Positions 15,623-24,959 of a DNA stretch of 64,000 nucleotides are shown one piece after another. The DNA is from UBA9410 sp036123585 (lineage in GTDB: Bacteria > Actinomycetota > Acidimicrobiia > Acidimicrobiales > MedAcidi-G1). The stretch spans positions 1 to 64,000 of the forward strand of contig JAZADN010000072.1 in assembly GCA_036123585.1 (NCBI GenBank), given 5' to 3'. How positions within the stretch are numbered: position 1 is the stretch's first letter; every line of letters begins with the position of its first letter. The position numbers were made by a program, and so were the translations under genes. The notes below the pieces were generated by a model. It had not been told where the DNA came from, searched no databases, and saw only the letters and a list, made by a program, of their open reading frames with translations.

Positions 15623-17158
15623 GTGAACGCGCCGTCCGACCTTGCGGGCCCCGACGAAGGGCCGTTCACCGACTCGGATGGCGGCATCTCGGGAGACGCA
15701 GCGATTGACCCCAGTCCCCGGCCGATCGACGAGCCGCCTCCGCTCGAGGAGCCCCCCGCCTACGAAGAGCCTCCTCGGTGGGAGTCGTCTCCCAATCCCG
15801 GTCGGGGCGACCGTGGCCGCTCCGGCGGTGGCTCCTCGTTGCGGGTCCCGCCCCACAATCTGGACGCCGAGGCTTCCCTACTGGGGGCCATGCTCCTGTC
15901 CCGGGACGCAATCGCCGACGCGTTGGAGGTGGTGGCCGCCGAACATTTCTACAAGCCATCTCACGGCCACGTGTTCGAGGCCATTTGCGGCCTCTACTCA
16001 GCTGGCGAGCCGGCCGACCCGGTCACCGTGGCCGAGGCGCTCACCCGGGCCGGGCTGCTCGACCAGATCGGTGGCCCAGGGTTGCTCCTGGAACTCCAGG
16101 CATCCACGCCGGCCACCTCGAGTGCCAGCAAGTACGCCAACATCGTCCAGGAGCACGCCACGCTGCGCAGCCTGATCGGGGCCGCCAACGAGATCTCCGA
16201 GATCGGCTACGGACACCCGGACGACGTGGTCAAGGCAGTCGATGAGGCTGAGAACCTGGTTTTCCAGGTCGGGCAGGGCCGAGTCACGGACTCAATGGCT
16301 CAGATGCGCGACCTGCTGAGCACCAACCTCGACCGGCTCGAGGATCTCTACGAGCGCGGCGAGGACATCACCGGGACGCCTTCCGGCTACGAGGACCTCG
16401 ACCAGATGCTGTCCGGCCTCCAGGACGAGTCCCTGATCATCGTGGGGGCCCGCCCCGCCATGGGCAAGACGTCGTTCGCCCTCGGCGTTGCTGCCCACGT
16501 CGGCATCCGTGAGGAACTTCCCACCGTCGTTTTCTCACTGGAGATGAGCCAACTGGAGGTCTGTCAGCGGATCCTCTGTTCGGAGGCGAGGGTGGACGCC
16601 ACGACGATTCGCAACGGTTCGTTGACTTCCGATGACTGGTCGAAGATCAATCGTGGGGTCGGCAAGCTCGGCGAGGCCCATATCTGGATAGACGACAATC
16701 CGAACACCTCGGTCATGGAGATCCGGGCCAAGGCCCGACGCCTCAAGAGTCGGATCGGCAAGTTGGGTGTGGTCATCGTGGACTACATACAGCTGATGAC
16801 CGGCCGCAGTTCTGCAGAGAGTCGCCAGGTCGAGGTGGCTGAGATCAGCCGTGGCCTCAAGATCCTGGCCCGTGAGCTCCAGTGCCCGGTCATCGGCCTG
16901 TCCCAGCTGTCTCGCGGCCTCGAGACCCGTCAGGACAAGCGGCCCATGCTGGCCGATCTCCGGGAGTCCGGCTCGATCGAGCAGGACGCCGATGTGGTGC
17001 TCTTCCTTTACCGGGACGAGGTCTACAACCCCGACTCGGTCGACGGCGGCATGGCCGAGGTGATCATCGCCAAGCACCGCAACGGCCCTACCGGAACCGT
17101 GAAGTTGGCGTGGATTCCCCGTTACACCCGGTTCTCAAACATGGCCCGCGCCGGCTGA
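15623..17158 (+). CDS. dnaB: Replicative DNA helicase DnaB
   Basis: A 511-residue hexameric helicase. Residues 1-70 are an unusual disordered Pro/Glu-rich leader. The N-terminal collar domain starts at VPPHNLDAEASLLGAM. The RecA-like motor has Walker A GARPAMGKTS near residue 275, Walker B VVIVDYIQLM, and the arginine finger region KHRNGPTGTVKL. No intein interrupts the motor motifs. GTG 15623 was chosen because GGAGAG lies about 5 nt upstream; TTG 15599 is possible. The gap before it has weak DnaA-box-like words (for example TTCCCCACA at 15560-15568). Confidence 0.96.
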   Translation: MNAPSDLAGPDEGPFTDSDGGISGDAAIDPSPRPIDEPPPLEEPPAYEEPPRWESSPNPGRGDRGRSGGGSSLRVPPHNLDAEASLLGAMLLSRDAIADALEVVAAEHFYKPSHGHVFEAICGLYSAGEPADPVTVAEALTRAGLLDQIGGPGLLLELQASTPATSSASKYANIVQEHATLRSLIGAANEISEIGYGHPDDVVKAVDEAENLVFQVGQGRVTDSMAQMRDLLSTNLDRLEDLYERGEDITGTPSGYEDLDQMLSGLQDESLIIVGARPAMGKTSFALGVAAHVGIREELPTVVFSLEMSQLEVCQRILCSEARVDATTIRNGSLTSDDWSKINRGVGKLGEAHIWIDDNPNTSVMEIRAKARRLKSRIGKLGVVIVDYIQLMTGRSSAESRQVEVAEISRGLKILARELQCPVIGLSQLSRGLETRQDKRPMLADLRESGSIEQDADVVLFLYRDEVYNPDSVDGGMAEVIIAKHRNGPTGTVKLAWIPRYTRFSNMARAG

Positions 17159-17174
17159 CCTGAACGAAGCGTTC

Positions 17175-17378
17175 GTGTTCCTGGGAGAGGACCTCCTCGG
17201 CTGGTTGCTACTGGCCCTCGGCGGTGCCATGGCCGTCGGCAATGCGATGGCCCTCGTCCGCCCGCCGTTGGCTCGGGACGACGAGGACCTCGAGCGGCCA
17301 CCGATGTGGCGCAGCATCCTCTACATAGTGCTCGGGACGCTGGCCGCTCTTTGGGCGCTGGCCACCCTTGTCGGCTGA
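17175..17378 (+). CDS. Small two-helix membrane protein, unknown function
   Basis: A 67-residue hydrophobic protein with membrane segments at about residues 8-28 and 46-65 joined by a charged cytoplasmic-type loop (RPPLARDDEDLERPP). The start is uncertain: GTG 17175 is used, but the frame opens from just after dnaB, only 16 bp downstream of its stop. I do not recognise a family. It precedes an MscS-type channel on the same strand and may be cotranscribed with dnaB. Confidence 0.5.
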   Translation: MFLGEDLLGWLLLALGGAMAVGNAMALVRPPLARDDEDLERPPMWRSILYIVLGTLAALWALATLVG

Positions 17379-17414
17379 CTCGGTCCACTACCGTCCGGGC
17401 TGGAGGTGACTGCG

Positions 17415-18512
17415 ATGGCTGAAGCGACGGACGCCGGACTTCTCGACGCCTGCGGCCTCGAGCCCGGGCTGACCTGTGAGTGGATCTGGGACGCCACCGG
17501 CAACGAGGCGCTGGCCTCGATGCTCGGCTGGGTCATCGAACGGCCGCTCAAGGTGGTGATCATCCTGGTGGGAGCCGTGGTGGTCAATCGCCTGGTCAAG
17601 AGGGCTATCGACCGGATGGTGGCCCGACTGGTCGAGACCCGGACCCGGGAGGAGAGCGAGGCTGAGGAGCAGTCAAGCGCCGCCCTATCCCGACTCGGAC
17701 GTCGGGCCCGCAAGCGTATTCAGCGCATCCACGACCAGGCCGAACGGGCCCGCCAGCGGGCAATGACTCTCGGGGCGGTCCTGCGCAGCCTGGCCGGCTT
17801 CGCCGTATACGCCCTAGCCTTCATGATCGCCCTCGGCGAGTTGGGCCTCGACCTGGGTCCGCTCATCGCCGGTGCCGGCATCGTCGGCTTGGCCATCGGC
17901 TTTGGCGCCCAGTCGCTCGTAGCCGACTTCATCGCCGGGATCTTCATCATCATCGAGGACCAGTACGGGGTCGGCGACTACGTCGACGTCGGGGCGGCCT
18001 CGGGCACTGTCGAGAGGGTGACGCTCCGGACCACCGTGTTGCGCGACGTCAACGGTGCCCTGTGGGTGGTTCCCAACGGGGAGATTCGGCGGGTCGGGAA
18101 CTCATCGCAGTTGTGGGCTCGGACGGTGCTCGACGTCGACGTCGCCTATGACACCGACATCGACCTGGCGGCCTCGGTCATCAAGGAGGTGGCCGACGCG
18201 GTGTGGCGCGAGGAGATCGAATCGGCGACCATCATCGAGGAGCCGGAGATCTGGGGCGTCCAGAACTTCGGTGCTGATGCCATCTCGATACGACTGGCCG
18301 TCAAGACCGAGCCGGGAGAGCAGTGGGCCACCGGCCGCCTCATCCGGGCCCGCCTCAAGAAGGCCTTTGACGACCATGGCATCGAGATCCCGTTTCCGCA
18401 GCGGACGGTGTGGGTCAACCAGGTCGTCGAGCGGAGGGAGGCGACCCAAGCGGGAACCGAGGTCCGAGACGACCTCCTGGAACGCCGCTCGGGCAGCGAC
18501 GGCGAAGAGTAG
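17415..18512 (+). CDS. MscS family mechanosensitive ion channel
   Basis: A 365-residue inner-membrane channel that would release osmolytes on hypo-osmotic shock. One membrane helix is at about 30-60, then a charged coiled-coil-like segment at 70-120. Two further helices include the pore helix with GIVGLAIGFGAQSLVADFIAG. The beta domain begins VGDYVDVG, and VVPNGEI is the usual signature. ATG 17415 has GGAGG 8 nt upstream. Its stop codon abuts the stop of the convergent fusion-transporter gene with no gap. Confidence 0.93.
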   Translation: MAEATDAGLLDACGLEPGLTCEWIWDATGNEALASMLGWVIERPLKVVIILVGAVVVNRLVKRAIDRMVARLVETRTREESEAEEQSSAALSRLGRRARKRIQRIHDQAERARQRAMTLGAVLRSLAGFAVYALAFMIALGELGLDLGPLIAGAGIVGLAIGFGAQSLVADFIAGIFIIIEDQYGVGDYVDVGAASGTVERVTLRTTVLRDVNGALWVVPNGEIRRVGNSSQLWARTVLDVDVAYDTDIDLAASVIKEVADAVWREEIESATIIEEPEIWGVQNFGADAISIRLAVKTEPGEQWATGRLIRARLKKAFDDHGIEIPFPQRTVWVNQVVERREATQAGTEVRDDLLERRSGSDGEE

Positions 18513-21368
18513 TCAGGAATCGCTGCGGGCGATGGCCCGTTCGTCGGTGCCGAGGTAGCTGGCTACCACCTTTGGATCGTTCCGAACCTCGCTTGGAGTG
18601 CCCTCGGCGATGACTTGGCCGGCCTCCAGGCAATACACCCGGTCGGAAAGCGACATGATCATTGGCATGTCGTGCTCGATCACCACCATGGTGGCGCCCA
18701 AATCGTGCTGGATCTGGCTGAGCAGTGGTCCGAAGGCCTCGGTTTCCCGTTGGGCGATGCCGGCGGTCGGCTCGTCGAGGCACAGGATCCGAGCGTCAAG
18801 CGCGAGCAGGCCGGCCAGTTCCACGATGCGGCGGGTGCCGGTCGACAGGTCCGCCACGAAGGCGTCGCCGTAGCGGCCAAGGCCAAGGAAGCCGATCAGA
18901 TCGTCCGCTTCGGAGCGCTTGGCCCGCTCGGCCCGAGTGGCGGCGGGCAGGAAGAGGGCGGTGGACAGCAGGCCGGTTCGACCCCGAGCCTCCAGGGCCA
19001 CCTGCACCGTCTCGCGGACGGTCAATTCCGGGAAGAGACGGGCGGCCTGGAATGTTCGACCGAGGCCCAGGCGGGCCCGATTGGCCGAACCCATGGTCGA
19101 GGCATCATGGCCGAGGATCTGGATGGTGCCGTCGGCCGGGGCGAATCCGCCGATGGCGTTCATGAGTGTGGACTTGCCGGCGCCGTTGGTGCCGATGAGG
19201 CCGACCACCTCCCCGGGCCAAGCCTCCAACTTGACGCCGTCGACGGCACGGAGGCCGCCGAAGGTGACCGACACGTCGGCCACCGCGAGCGCCGGGCCGT
19301 TCAGGGCGGGCCGACCTGTTCCTCCACCGATGGCCACCGCCGGGGGTGTGGTGGCGCGTGAGGTGTCGGCCGGGCCGAGGCGGGCATCGGCGATCCGCAG
19401 TAGGGCGTCGCGTGCCGAATAGGCGATCTGGATGAGTCCACCGGGGAAGTACAGCAGCAGGATCAGCAGGCCGATGCTGGAGGTGAATAGTGGGACCAGG
19501 TCGTTTTTGGGCCAGAAGGCCGGGAGGCCGACCACCCAAAGGGCGCCGATGACCGGGCCCATGATCGTGCCGAGTCCGCCAATGACGACCATCGACACCA
19601 GGCGCAGGGAGTCGCCGATCAGGAACAGGCGGTCGGAGTAGGGGATGTTCTGGACCAGGCCGCCGAGCAGGGCACCACCCATGCCGGCTACGGCTCCGGC
19701 GAGGGCGAAGGCCATGAGCTTCGTCCGAGATGGGCCGACCGTGTAGGCCGCCGCCGTGTACTCGTTCTCCCGGACGCCGATGATCGTCCGGCCAATGCCA
19801 CTGGATCGCAGCCGTCGGACCACGAGGAGCAGGAGGACCAGAACGATCAGGCACAGGTAGTAGTAGGAGCGTTGGCTGGACAGGTCGAATGGTCCGGCGC
19901 TGCCCCTTCGGAACGGAATGCTCTGGCGGAAGCCGCCATTGAAGGCCGGACGCTTGAAGACGTACTGCTGGGCAGCCAGGGCGAAGGCGAAGGTGGTGAT
20001 GGCCAGCAGAAGGCCTTTCACCCGGAGCGCGCCCAGGCCGATCAGCGCGGCGACGCCGCCGGCGACCAGCGAGGCCAGCAGCATGGACACGAGGTAGGGG
20101 ACCCGCGGGATGGAAATAGTGGCCAGGTGCCATTCGCCGAAGCCGAGGCCCACCTCGAGCCCGCGATTGAAACCGGCGGCGATTAGGGCGCCCACGCCGG
20201 CGAAGGCCATCTGGCTGAGGGAGAGTTGTCCGGCCCAGCCGGTCACGATGGTCATCGAGAGAGCGCAGACGGCGAAGCCGAGGATGCTGGCGTAGAGCAA
20301 GTGCCGAGACGGAAGCGTCACGACCAGCGGCAGGATCACGGCGATAGCCAGTAGGACCCCGCACGTCATGGTGGACAGGTGGCGGACCCACCAGACCTCC
20401 CGGAGGCGTTCCGGTATGGGTCGGCGTCGAGCGGAGAACGAGAATGAGCCTTCGGTCTCGGCCACGCCCCGACTCTGGAAGGCCACGGCGATTGCCACCA
20501 CTACGAAGAGCAGGAAGTCGATCAGGCCGCTTTGGCCGAGGAAGTTGAACTGCACGTGGGCCTGGACCACCCCGATCACCAAGCCGGCGATGAGTGCCCG
20601 CGGGAAAGACACCATGCCGGCGATGACCGCGGCGGCCAGTGCCCGGGTCATGGTGTTGGGTCCCAGGTTGGCCATGCCCGTCAGTGCTCCCCGGTTCCCG
20701 GACAGCAGGAGTATCGACACGCTGGACAGCAGGCCGGCCACCGTCCAGACGAATAGCTGGACCATCTTGGGGTCGATGCCCGACATCCGGGCCAGGTCGG
20801 CGTTCGACGCCGAGGCCTGGACGGTTTGTCCGAACACGGTTCGGTTCAGGAACCAGGCCAGGCCGAAGGCCAGCACGGGGACGACGATGAGGATGGTCAG
20901 CTTCGGGCCGGTGATCCGGAGCCCGAACACGTCGTCCCAGGTGAAACCCAGCGGTACCGGGAACCGATTGCCCCTGCTGGTCTCTATGTCGGGCAGGGCG
21001 GCCAGGACGGCCTGCATGAGCTGGGCCAGCCCGATGGTGGCCACCAGCACGATGACCCGGGGGGCGTCGAACAGGCGCCGGATGACGGCCCGCTCGACGG
21101 CGGCGCCGATGACCGTGCCGGTCAGCAGTGCGATGGCCAGGGCCGCCCAGTAGGGGAAGCCGTGGTTGATGACCATGACTGACATGAGGCCCGACGCGGG
21201 GAGACCCATGTTGCCCACGGCCAGGTTGATGACCCGGGTGGACCTGTAGACGAGGACTACGCCGAGGGCCAGTAGACCGAAAACCATCCCGTTGACCAGC
21301 CCGTCGAACCACAACTGGCGAGTCGTCCAGATGGCGAGGACCATCGGATTCCCGTCCACGTCAGCCAC
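18513..21368 (-). CDS. LivH-LivM-LivG fusion: branched-chain-type ABC transporter, two permeases plus ATPase in one chain
   Basis: A 951-residue single polypeptide. Residues about 15-300 are a LivH-type permease (FGLLALGVVLVYRSTRVINLA, then FGQTVQASASNADLARMSGI). About 330-660 is a LivM-type permease (GWAGQLSLSQMAFAGVGA and IIGVRENEYTAAAY). Residues 693-951 are a LivG-type ATPase: Walker A GTNGAGKST near 726-734, Walker B near 861-867 (ILCLDEP) and a switch His in VIEHDM. The ABC signature is LSTGT (841-845) instead of LSGGQ. Start GTG 21368 overlaps the upstream gene by 8 nt; ATG 21344 is an alternative. No periplasmic binding protein gene is nearby. The substrate is unknown; the phenylacetate genes suggest aromatic or acyl carboxylates (inference). 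Confidence 0.93.
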   Translation of the reverse strand: MADVDGNPMVLAIWTTRQLWFDGLVNGMVFGLLALGVVLVYRSTRVINLAVGNMGLPASGLMSVMVINHGFPYWAALAIALLTGTVIGAAVERAVIRRLFDAPRVIVLVATIGLAQLMQAVLAALPDIETSRGNRFPVPLGFTWDDVFGLRITGPKLTILIVVPVLAFGLAWFLNRTVFGQTVQASASNADLARMSGIDPKMVQLFVWTVAGLLSSVSILLLSGNRGALTGMANLGPNTMTRALAAAVIAGMVSFPRALIAGLVIGVVQAHVQFNFLGQSGLIDFLLFVVVAIAVAFQSRGVAETEGSFSFSARRRPIPERLREVWWVRHLSTMTCGVLLAIAVILPLVVTLPSRHLLYASILGFAVCALSMTIVTGWAGQLSLSQMAFAGVGALIAAGFNRGLEVGLGFGEWHLATISIPRVPYLVSMLLASLVAGGVAALIGLGALRVKGLLLAITTFAFALAAQQYVFKRPAFNGGFRQSIPFRRGSAGPFDLSSQRSYYYLCLIVLVLLLLVVRRLRSSGIGRTIIGVRENEYTAAAYTVGPSRTKLMAFALAGAVAGMGGALLGGLVQNIPYSDRLFLIGDSLRLVSMVVIGGLGTIMGPVIGALWVVGLPAFWPKNDLVPLFTSSIGLLILLLYFPGGLIQIAYSARDALLRIADARLGPADTSRATTPPAVAIGGGTGRPALNGPALAVADVSVTFGGLRAVDGVKLEAWPGEVVGLIGTNGAGKSTLMNAIGGFAPADGTIQILGHDASTMGSANRARLGLGRTFQAARLFPELTVRETVQVALEARGRTGLLSTALFLPAATRAERAKRSEADDLIGFLGLGRYGDAFVADLSTGTRRIVELAGLLALDARILCLDEPTAGIAQRETEAFGPLLSQIQHDLGATMVVIEHDMPMIMSLSDRVYCLEAGQVIAEGTPSEVRNDPKVVASYLGTDERAIARSDS

Positions 21369-23622
21369 CGTCTTTTCCGAGGAAGACAGCTCGGGCGAGG
21401 TCGTCTCGTTCGGCCAGTTCGGAGGCAGGGCCTTCGAAGCGCACCTGGCCCTTTTCGAGGAAGATGGCCCGGTCGGCGATGGAGAGGGCGACGTTCAGCG
21501 ACTGCTCGACTACCACGATGGTCTGGCCCTTTTCCTTCAGGCGCTCGATGAGGGCCAGCAGGTCCTGGACGACGGTAGGGGCCAGGCCGAGGGAGAGTTC
21601 GTCGATGAGCAGGATCTCGGGGTCGTGGAGCAGGACGCGGGCTAGGGCCAGCATCTGCTGCTGGCCGCCAGACATCGAGCCGGCACGCTGGTCCTGGCGC
21701 CGGGCGAGGTCGGGGAAGAGGTCGAGCACCTCGTCGATCCGACGCTCCACATCGACCTTGTCGGCCCGGTGCACGTAGGCGCCCATGATGAGGTTCTGGC
21801 GGACGGTCATGTCGCCGAACACGCCCTTGCCGCCCGGGAGTTGTTGTATGCCGAGCTTCGAGCGGATCTGCGGCGAGGTGTAGGTGATGGTCCGGCCGTG
21901 AAGGCGGACCACACCCCGTTGCGGGATGCCCAGACCGCTGATGACCCGCAAAATGGTCGACTTGCCAGCACCATTAGTGCCCAGGAGGGCCAGCGTCTCT
22001 CCCTTGCGGACCTCGAAGGCCACATCGAACAACACCTGCACCGACCCGTATGAGAAGTCGACGTTGTTGACTTGCAGGGCGGGGACCTCGCCGTCGGATG
22101 AGGCGCGCCTTTGCTCGTCCTGCTCGTCGAGCAACTCCTGAACGTTGAGGGACAAGTCGCCGCGGACATGGCGGGCACCCCGATACATGATCCAGCCACC
22201 CAGAGCGGCCGAGGGCACGGTCAGCACCAGCGTGGTGATCCGTGGCCCCCAACTATCGGCGAACATGAAGGAGATCAGGCCGCCTCCGGTGCCGCCGATG
22301 AAGAAGATGTAGAGGGTGATGAGGGCCGTGCCGCTGCCCCGCAGGCGGTAGGGGACGATGGCCTGGATGAGTGGTCCGACCATGGCGAACGCCGTGTTCA
22401 GCATCACGAGGGTGGGAATCGAGAATGCGATGAACAGTGGGACGTTCGGCATGGCCCACTGGATGGGTTTGAAGACGGCCGAGAACCCGATGAGGCCACC
22501 GACCAGGTGGAGGGTGCGGGTGGGGTTCTCCCGCCACATGCGGTCGAAGCGGGGGCCGACGAAGACGAGGGCGACGACGGTGGCCAGGCCCGACAGGGTG
22601 CCCCAGGCTCCTCGCTCGAACGACTCGAGGCCAAACTCGTCCTCCAGCCACAGGTTCTCCAGCACCGGCGCAGTGAACAGGCCAAAGCCCAGTGCGCTGA
22701 ATCCGACCACGACCGCCTTCATGGTCCTGATCTGCATGAGGCGGGAGAAGGCGGCGTCCATGGAGACCGGCAGGGGGTCCTCTTCGGTGAAGGACTCTTC
22801 GAGCACGTCCTCCTTCTCCCATCGGCCGCGCATGGGCTCCTTGAGGAAAAAGGCGAAGACGGCCACGACTGCGACCGGAATGCCGAGCACGTAGTAGGCC
22901 CAGCGCCAGCCATCGACCTCGCCGGGGCCGTTGGCCCAGGCGGCAATGCCACCCACGATGACCGGGCTGAGGACGGCCAGAACCCGTCCGGAGCCTTTCT
23001 CGATGGCGCCAATTCGACCGCGAATCCCGATGGGATAGGTGTCGGCGATGACCGAAGAGTGAACGGGGATGGTGTTGGCCTTGGCGATGCCGACGCCGAA
23101 GCGGGTCCAGAAGAAGGCGAAGGCGTTCACTGCCAAGCCCGACAGGGCGACCATGCCGGCGAAGATGACGCTGGACCAGCCGATGATGGGGATGCGTCGG
23201 AAGCGGTCGGCGGCCCAGCCCATGGGAACCGCTCCGAGTACCACGAAGGCGCCTGAGGCGCTAGCGATGAAGGTGATGGTGCCGTCGCCGACGCCGAAGG
23301 TGTCGCGGATCTCCGGGGCCAGCACCGCGATGGCAGCGTGCTGGAGTTCGTCGAGTGAGTTGAGTAGGGCAAGTACCACGAAGGTGGCTGCGCCACCACC
23401 CATGGCCAGGCCCTTCTTCAGTGACAGGCCTTCGCTCTTGACTCCGGGGAGTAGGTCGTCGGCGAACAGGACCTCGGAAGATTCCTGTTCAGCGTGGCGA
23501 GCTGCCTCCTCATCTAGGACCGTGGCGGCCAGCGAGGCCATGTCGCCCGAAATCGAGGCGGGGGCCTGCTCGGGAGCGGTGTCCCCGGCCACGCCGTCGG
23601 TCTGGTCGTTCTCCTCTGTCAC
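21361..23622 (-). CDS. MFS permease fused to a LivF-type ABC ATPase
   Basis: A 753-residue chimera. Residues 1-65 are acidic and disordered. About 70-500 is a 12-helix major facilitator permease carrying the loop 2-3 signature GWAADRFRR. A charged linker with ELLDEQDEQRR leads to a LivF-type ATPase at about 515-753: Walker A GTNGAGKST (548-556), signature MSGGQ (650-654), Walker B ILLIDE (about 670-675) and Q-loop LGIQQLPGG. All ATPase motifs are intact. GTG 23622 has GGGGAGG about 9 nt upstream. It overlaps the LivH-M-G fusion by 8 nt, so the two are surely coexpressed and this LivF domain is the expected partner of that LivG. It follows the acyl-CoA dehydrogenase by 24 bp. Confidence 0.93.
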   Translation of the reverse strand: MTEENDQTDGVAGDTAPEQAPASISGDMASLAATVLDEEAARHAEQESSEVLFADDLLPGVKSEGLSLKKGLAMGGGAATFVVLALLNSLDELQHAAIAVLAPEIRDTFGVGDGTITFIASASGAFVVLGAVPMGWAADRFRRIPIIGWSSVIFAGMVALSGLAVNAFAFFWTRFGVGIAKANTIPVHSSVIADTYPIGIRGRIGAIEKGSGRVLAVLSPVIVGGIAAWANGPGEVDGWRWAYYVLGIPVAVVAVFAFFLKEPMRGRWEKEDVLEESFTEEDPLPVSMDAAFSRLMQIRTMKAVVVGFSALGFGLFTAPVLENLWLEDEFGLESFERGAWGTLSGLATVVALVFVGPRFDRMWRENPTRTLHLVGGLIGFSAVFKPIQWAMPNVPLFIAFSIPTLVMLNTAFAMVGPLIQAIVPYRLRGSGTALITLYIFFIGGTGGGLISFMFADSWGPRITTLVLTVPSAALGGWIMYRGARHVRGDLSLNVQELLDEQDEQRRASSDGEVPALQVNNVDFSYGSVQVLFDVAFEVRKGETLALLGTNGAGKSTILRVISGLGIPQRGVVRLHGRTITYTSPQIRSKLGIQQLPGGKGVFGDMTVRQNLIMGAYVHRADKVDVERRIDEVLDLFPDLARRQDQRAGSMSGGQQQMLALARVLLHDPEILLIDELSLGLAPTVVQDLLALIERLKEKGQTIVVVEQSLNVALSIADRAIFLEKGQVRFEGPASELAERDDLARAVFLGKDGG

Positions 23623-23646
23623 GGTTGGCGCCTCCCCGGCCCCCGC

Positions 23647-24876
23647 TCAGTTGCGGGGGACATCCTCCCACGCCTCGTCACGACCGTGGTTTTGCTCTCG
23701 GGGGAGACCCAGTGACCGTTCGGCCAAGTTGTTCTTCTGGACCTCGGTGGTGCCACCGCCGATGGAGATGGCGAATCGGTTCAGGACCTCAGCCTGGATC
23801 CACGTTGCCTGCGGATCGCCGACTGGTCCGGCCATGGTGGCCGGTCCAGCCAACTCTGCGGCTAGGTCGCCGGTCAAGACTCTGGTGCTGGCGGCCATCA
23901 CCTTGGTGAGCGCCGGATCGAAGGGTGGGCGTCGGCCGTTGCGGACAGCAGCGTGGATGCGTTGCCCCATGAGGTCTTGGAGGCGCTCGCGGCTGATGAT
24001 GGCGGCCAGGCGTTGACGAACCGTCGGGTCATCGAGGCCTCCGTGGCGGGCGGCTAGGTCGCGGAGACGGTCCGAGGCGGGGGCGCCGCCGCCTCGACCG
24101 ATGAAGGCGGCCTCGTTGGCCAGAACAGTGCGGGCCGCTGGCCAGCCGCCGTGAACCTCTCCAACCACCTGGTCGGCGGGGATGCGGACGCTGGAGAGAA
24201 AGACCTCGTTGAAGTGCGACGAACCGTTGGCCTGGACCAGAGGGCGGACCTCGATGCCCGGGGACGACATGTCGACGAGCAGGAAGGTGATGCCGTTGTG
24301 CTTGGAGGCGCCGGGGTCGGTGCGGGCCAGGAGGAAGCCCCAGTCGGCGAACTGGGCGCACGAGTTCCAGACCTTTTGGCCGTCGACGACCCATTCGTCG
24401 CCGTCGAGGACGGCCCGGGTGGCCAATGAGGCCAGATCGGAGCCGGCGCCTGGTTCGCTGAACAACTGGCACCAGGCCACCTCGCCGCTGATGAGGCCTG
24501 GAATGAAGCGGGCCTTCAGGTGTTCGGAGGCGTGGGCGAGAAGGGTGGGTCCAAGCATGGCGATGGTGGCACCGATGAAGCCGGGGTGGGAGCCGTAGCC
24601 AGCTGATTCCTCTCGCAGGATTCGGTCGGCCCACAGCGGCCGTCCGCCGCCGCCGTACTCAGTGGGCCAGGTGAGGGCGGCCCAGCCGTGATCAGCCATC
24701 GTTCTTTGCCAGGCCCGGCCCTCCTCGAAGTAGGCCCGGGCCTCGTCGTCGTCGGGGAACCCGGAGACCTGCCACGGGTCGAGGTCGGCCCGCGGTTCGG
24801 CGTATTCGGCGAGAAATGTGCGCGCCCCGGCGCGTAACTCAGCCTGCTCCGGCGTGTCGGTGGCGCGGTCGGACAC
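23647..24876 (-). CDS. Acyl-CoA dehydrogenase family protein
   Basis: A 409-residue FAD enzyme of the acyl-CoA dehydrogenase fold, which would introduce a 2,3-double bond into an acyl-CoA and pass electrons to ETF. The flavin/substrate motif WCQLFSEPGAGSDLA is at about 138-152, and the C-terminal ISIGGGTTEVQKNNLAERSLGLPR is the conserved FAD-binding end. GTG 24876 was chosen from a TAGCGT leaderless element 8 nt upstream; TTG 24885 would extend by three codons. It lies between paaK and the fused transporters, all on one strand. The chain-length or ring substrate is not evident. Confidence 0.92.
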   Translation of the reverse strand: MSDRATDTPEQAELRAGARTFLAEYAEPRADLDPWQVSGFPDDDEARAYFEEGRAWQRTMADHGWAALTWPTEYGGGGRPLWADRILREESAGYGSHPGFIGATIAMLGPTLLAHASEHLKARFIPGLISGEVAWCQLFSEPGAGSDLASLATRAVLDGDEWVVDGQKVWNSCAQFADWGFLLARTDPGASKHNGITFLLVDMSSPGIEVRPLVQANGSSHFNEVFLSSVRIPADQVVGEVHGGWPAARTVLANEAAFIGRGGGAPASDRLRDLAARHGGLDDPTVRQRLAAIISRERLQDLMGQRIHAAVRNGRRPPFDPALTKVMAASTRVLTGDLAAELAGPATMAGPVGDPQATWIQAEVLNRFAISIGGGTTEVQKNNLAERSLGLPREQNHGRDEAWEDVPRN

Positions 24877-24884
24877 GCCAACCA

Positions 24885-24890
24885 ACGCTA
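24885..24890 (-). promoter_or_regulatory. Leaderless -10 element for the acyl-CoA dehydrogenase gene
   Basis: TAGCGT on the minus strand, 8 nt before GTG 24876. It suggests the dehydrogenase and fused transporters can be transcribed independently of paaK. Confidence 0.5.
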
Positions 24891-24959
24891 GCCCCGCCCA
24901 TTTTCTGACGGGTCATCAGAAACAGGGTATTTCCGGTGTAACGGCCCGGGGTAGGTGGC

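Noticed and set aside
19105..21312. Long open frame of about 735 codons on the same strand as, but out of frame with, the Liv fusion
   Set aside because: Arg/Pro/Gly-rich translation with no domain; a GC-rich shadow of the Liv-fusion coding sequence.
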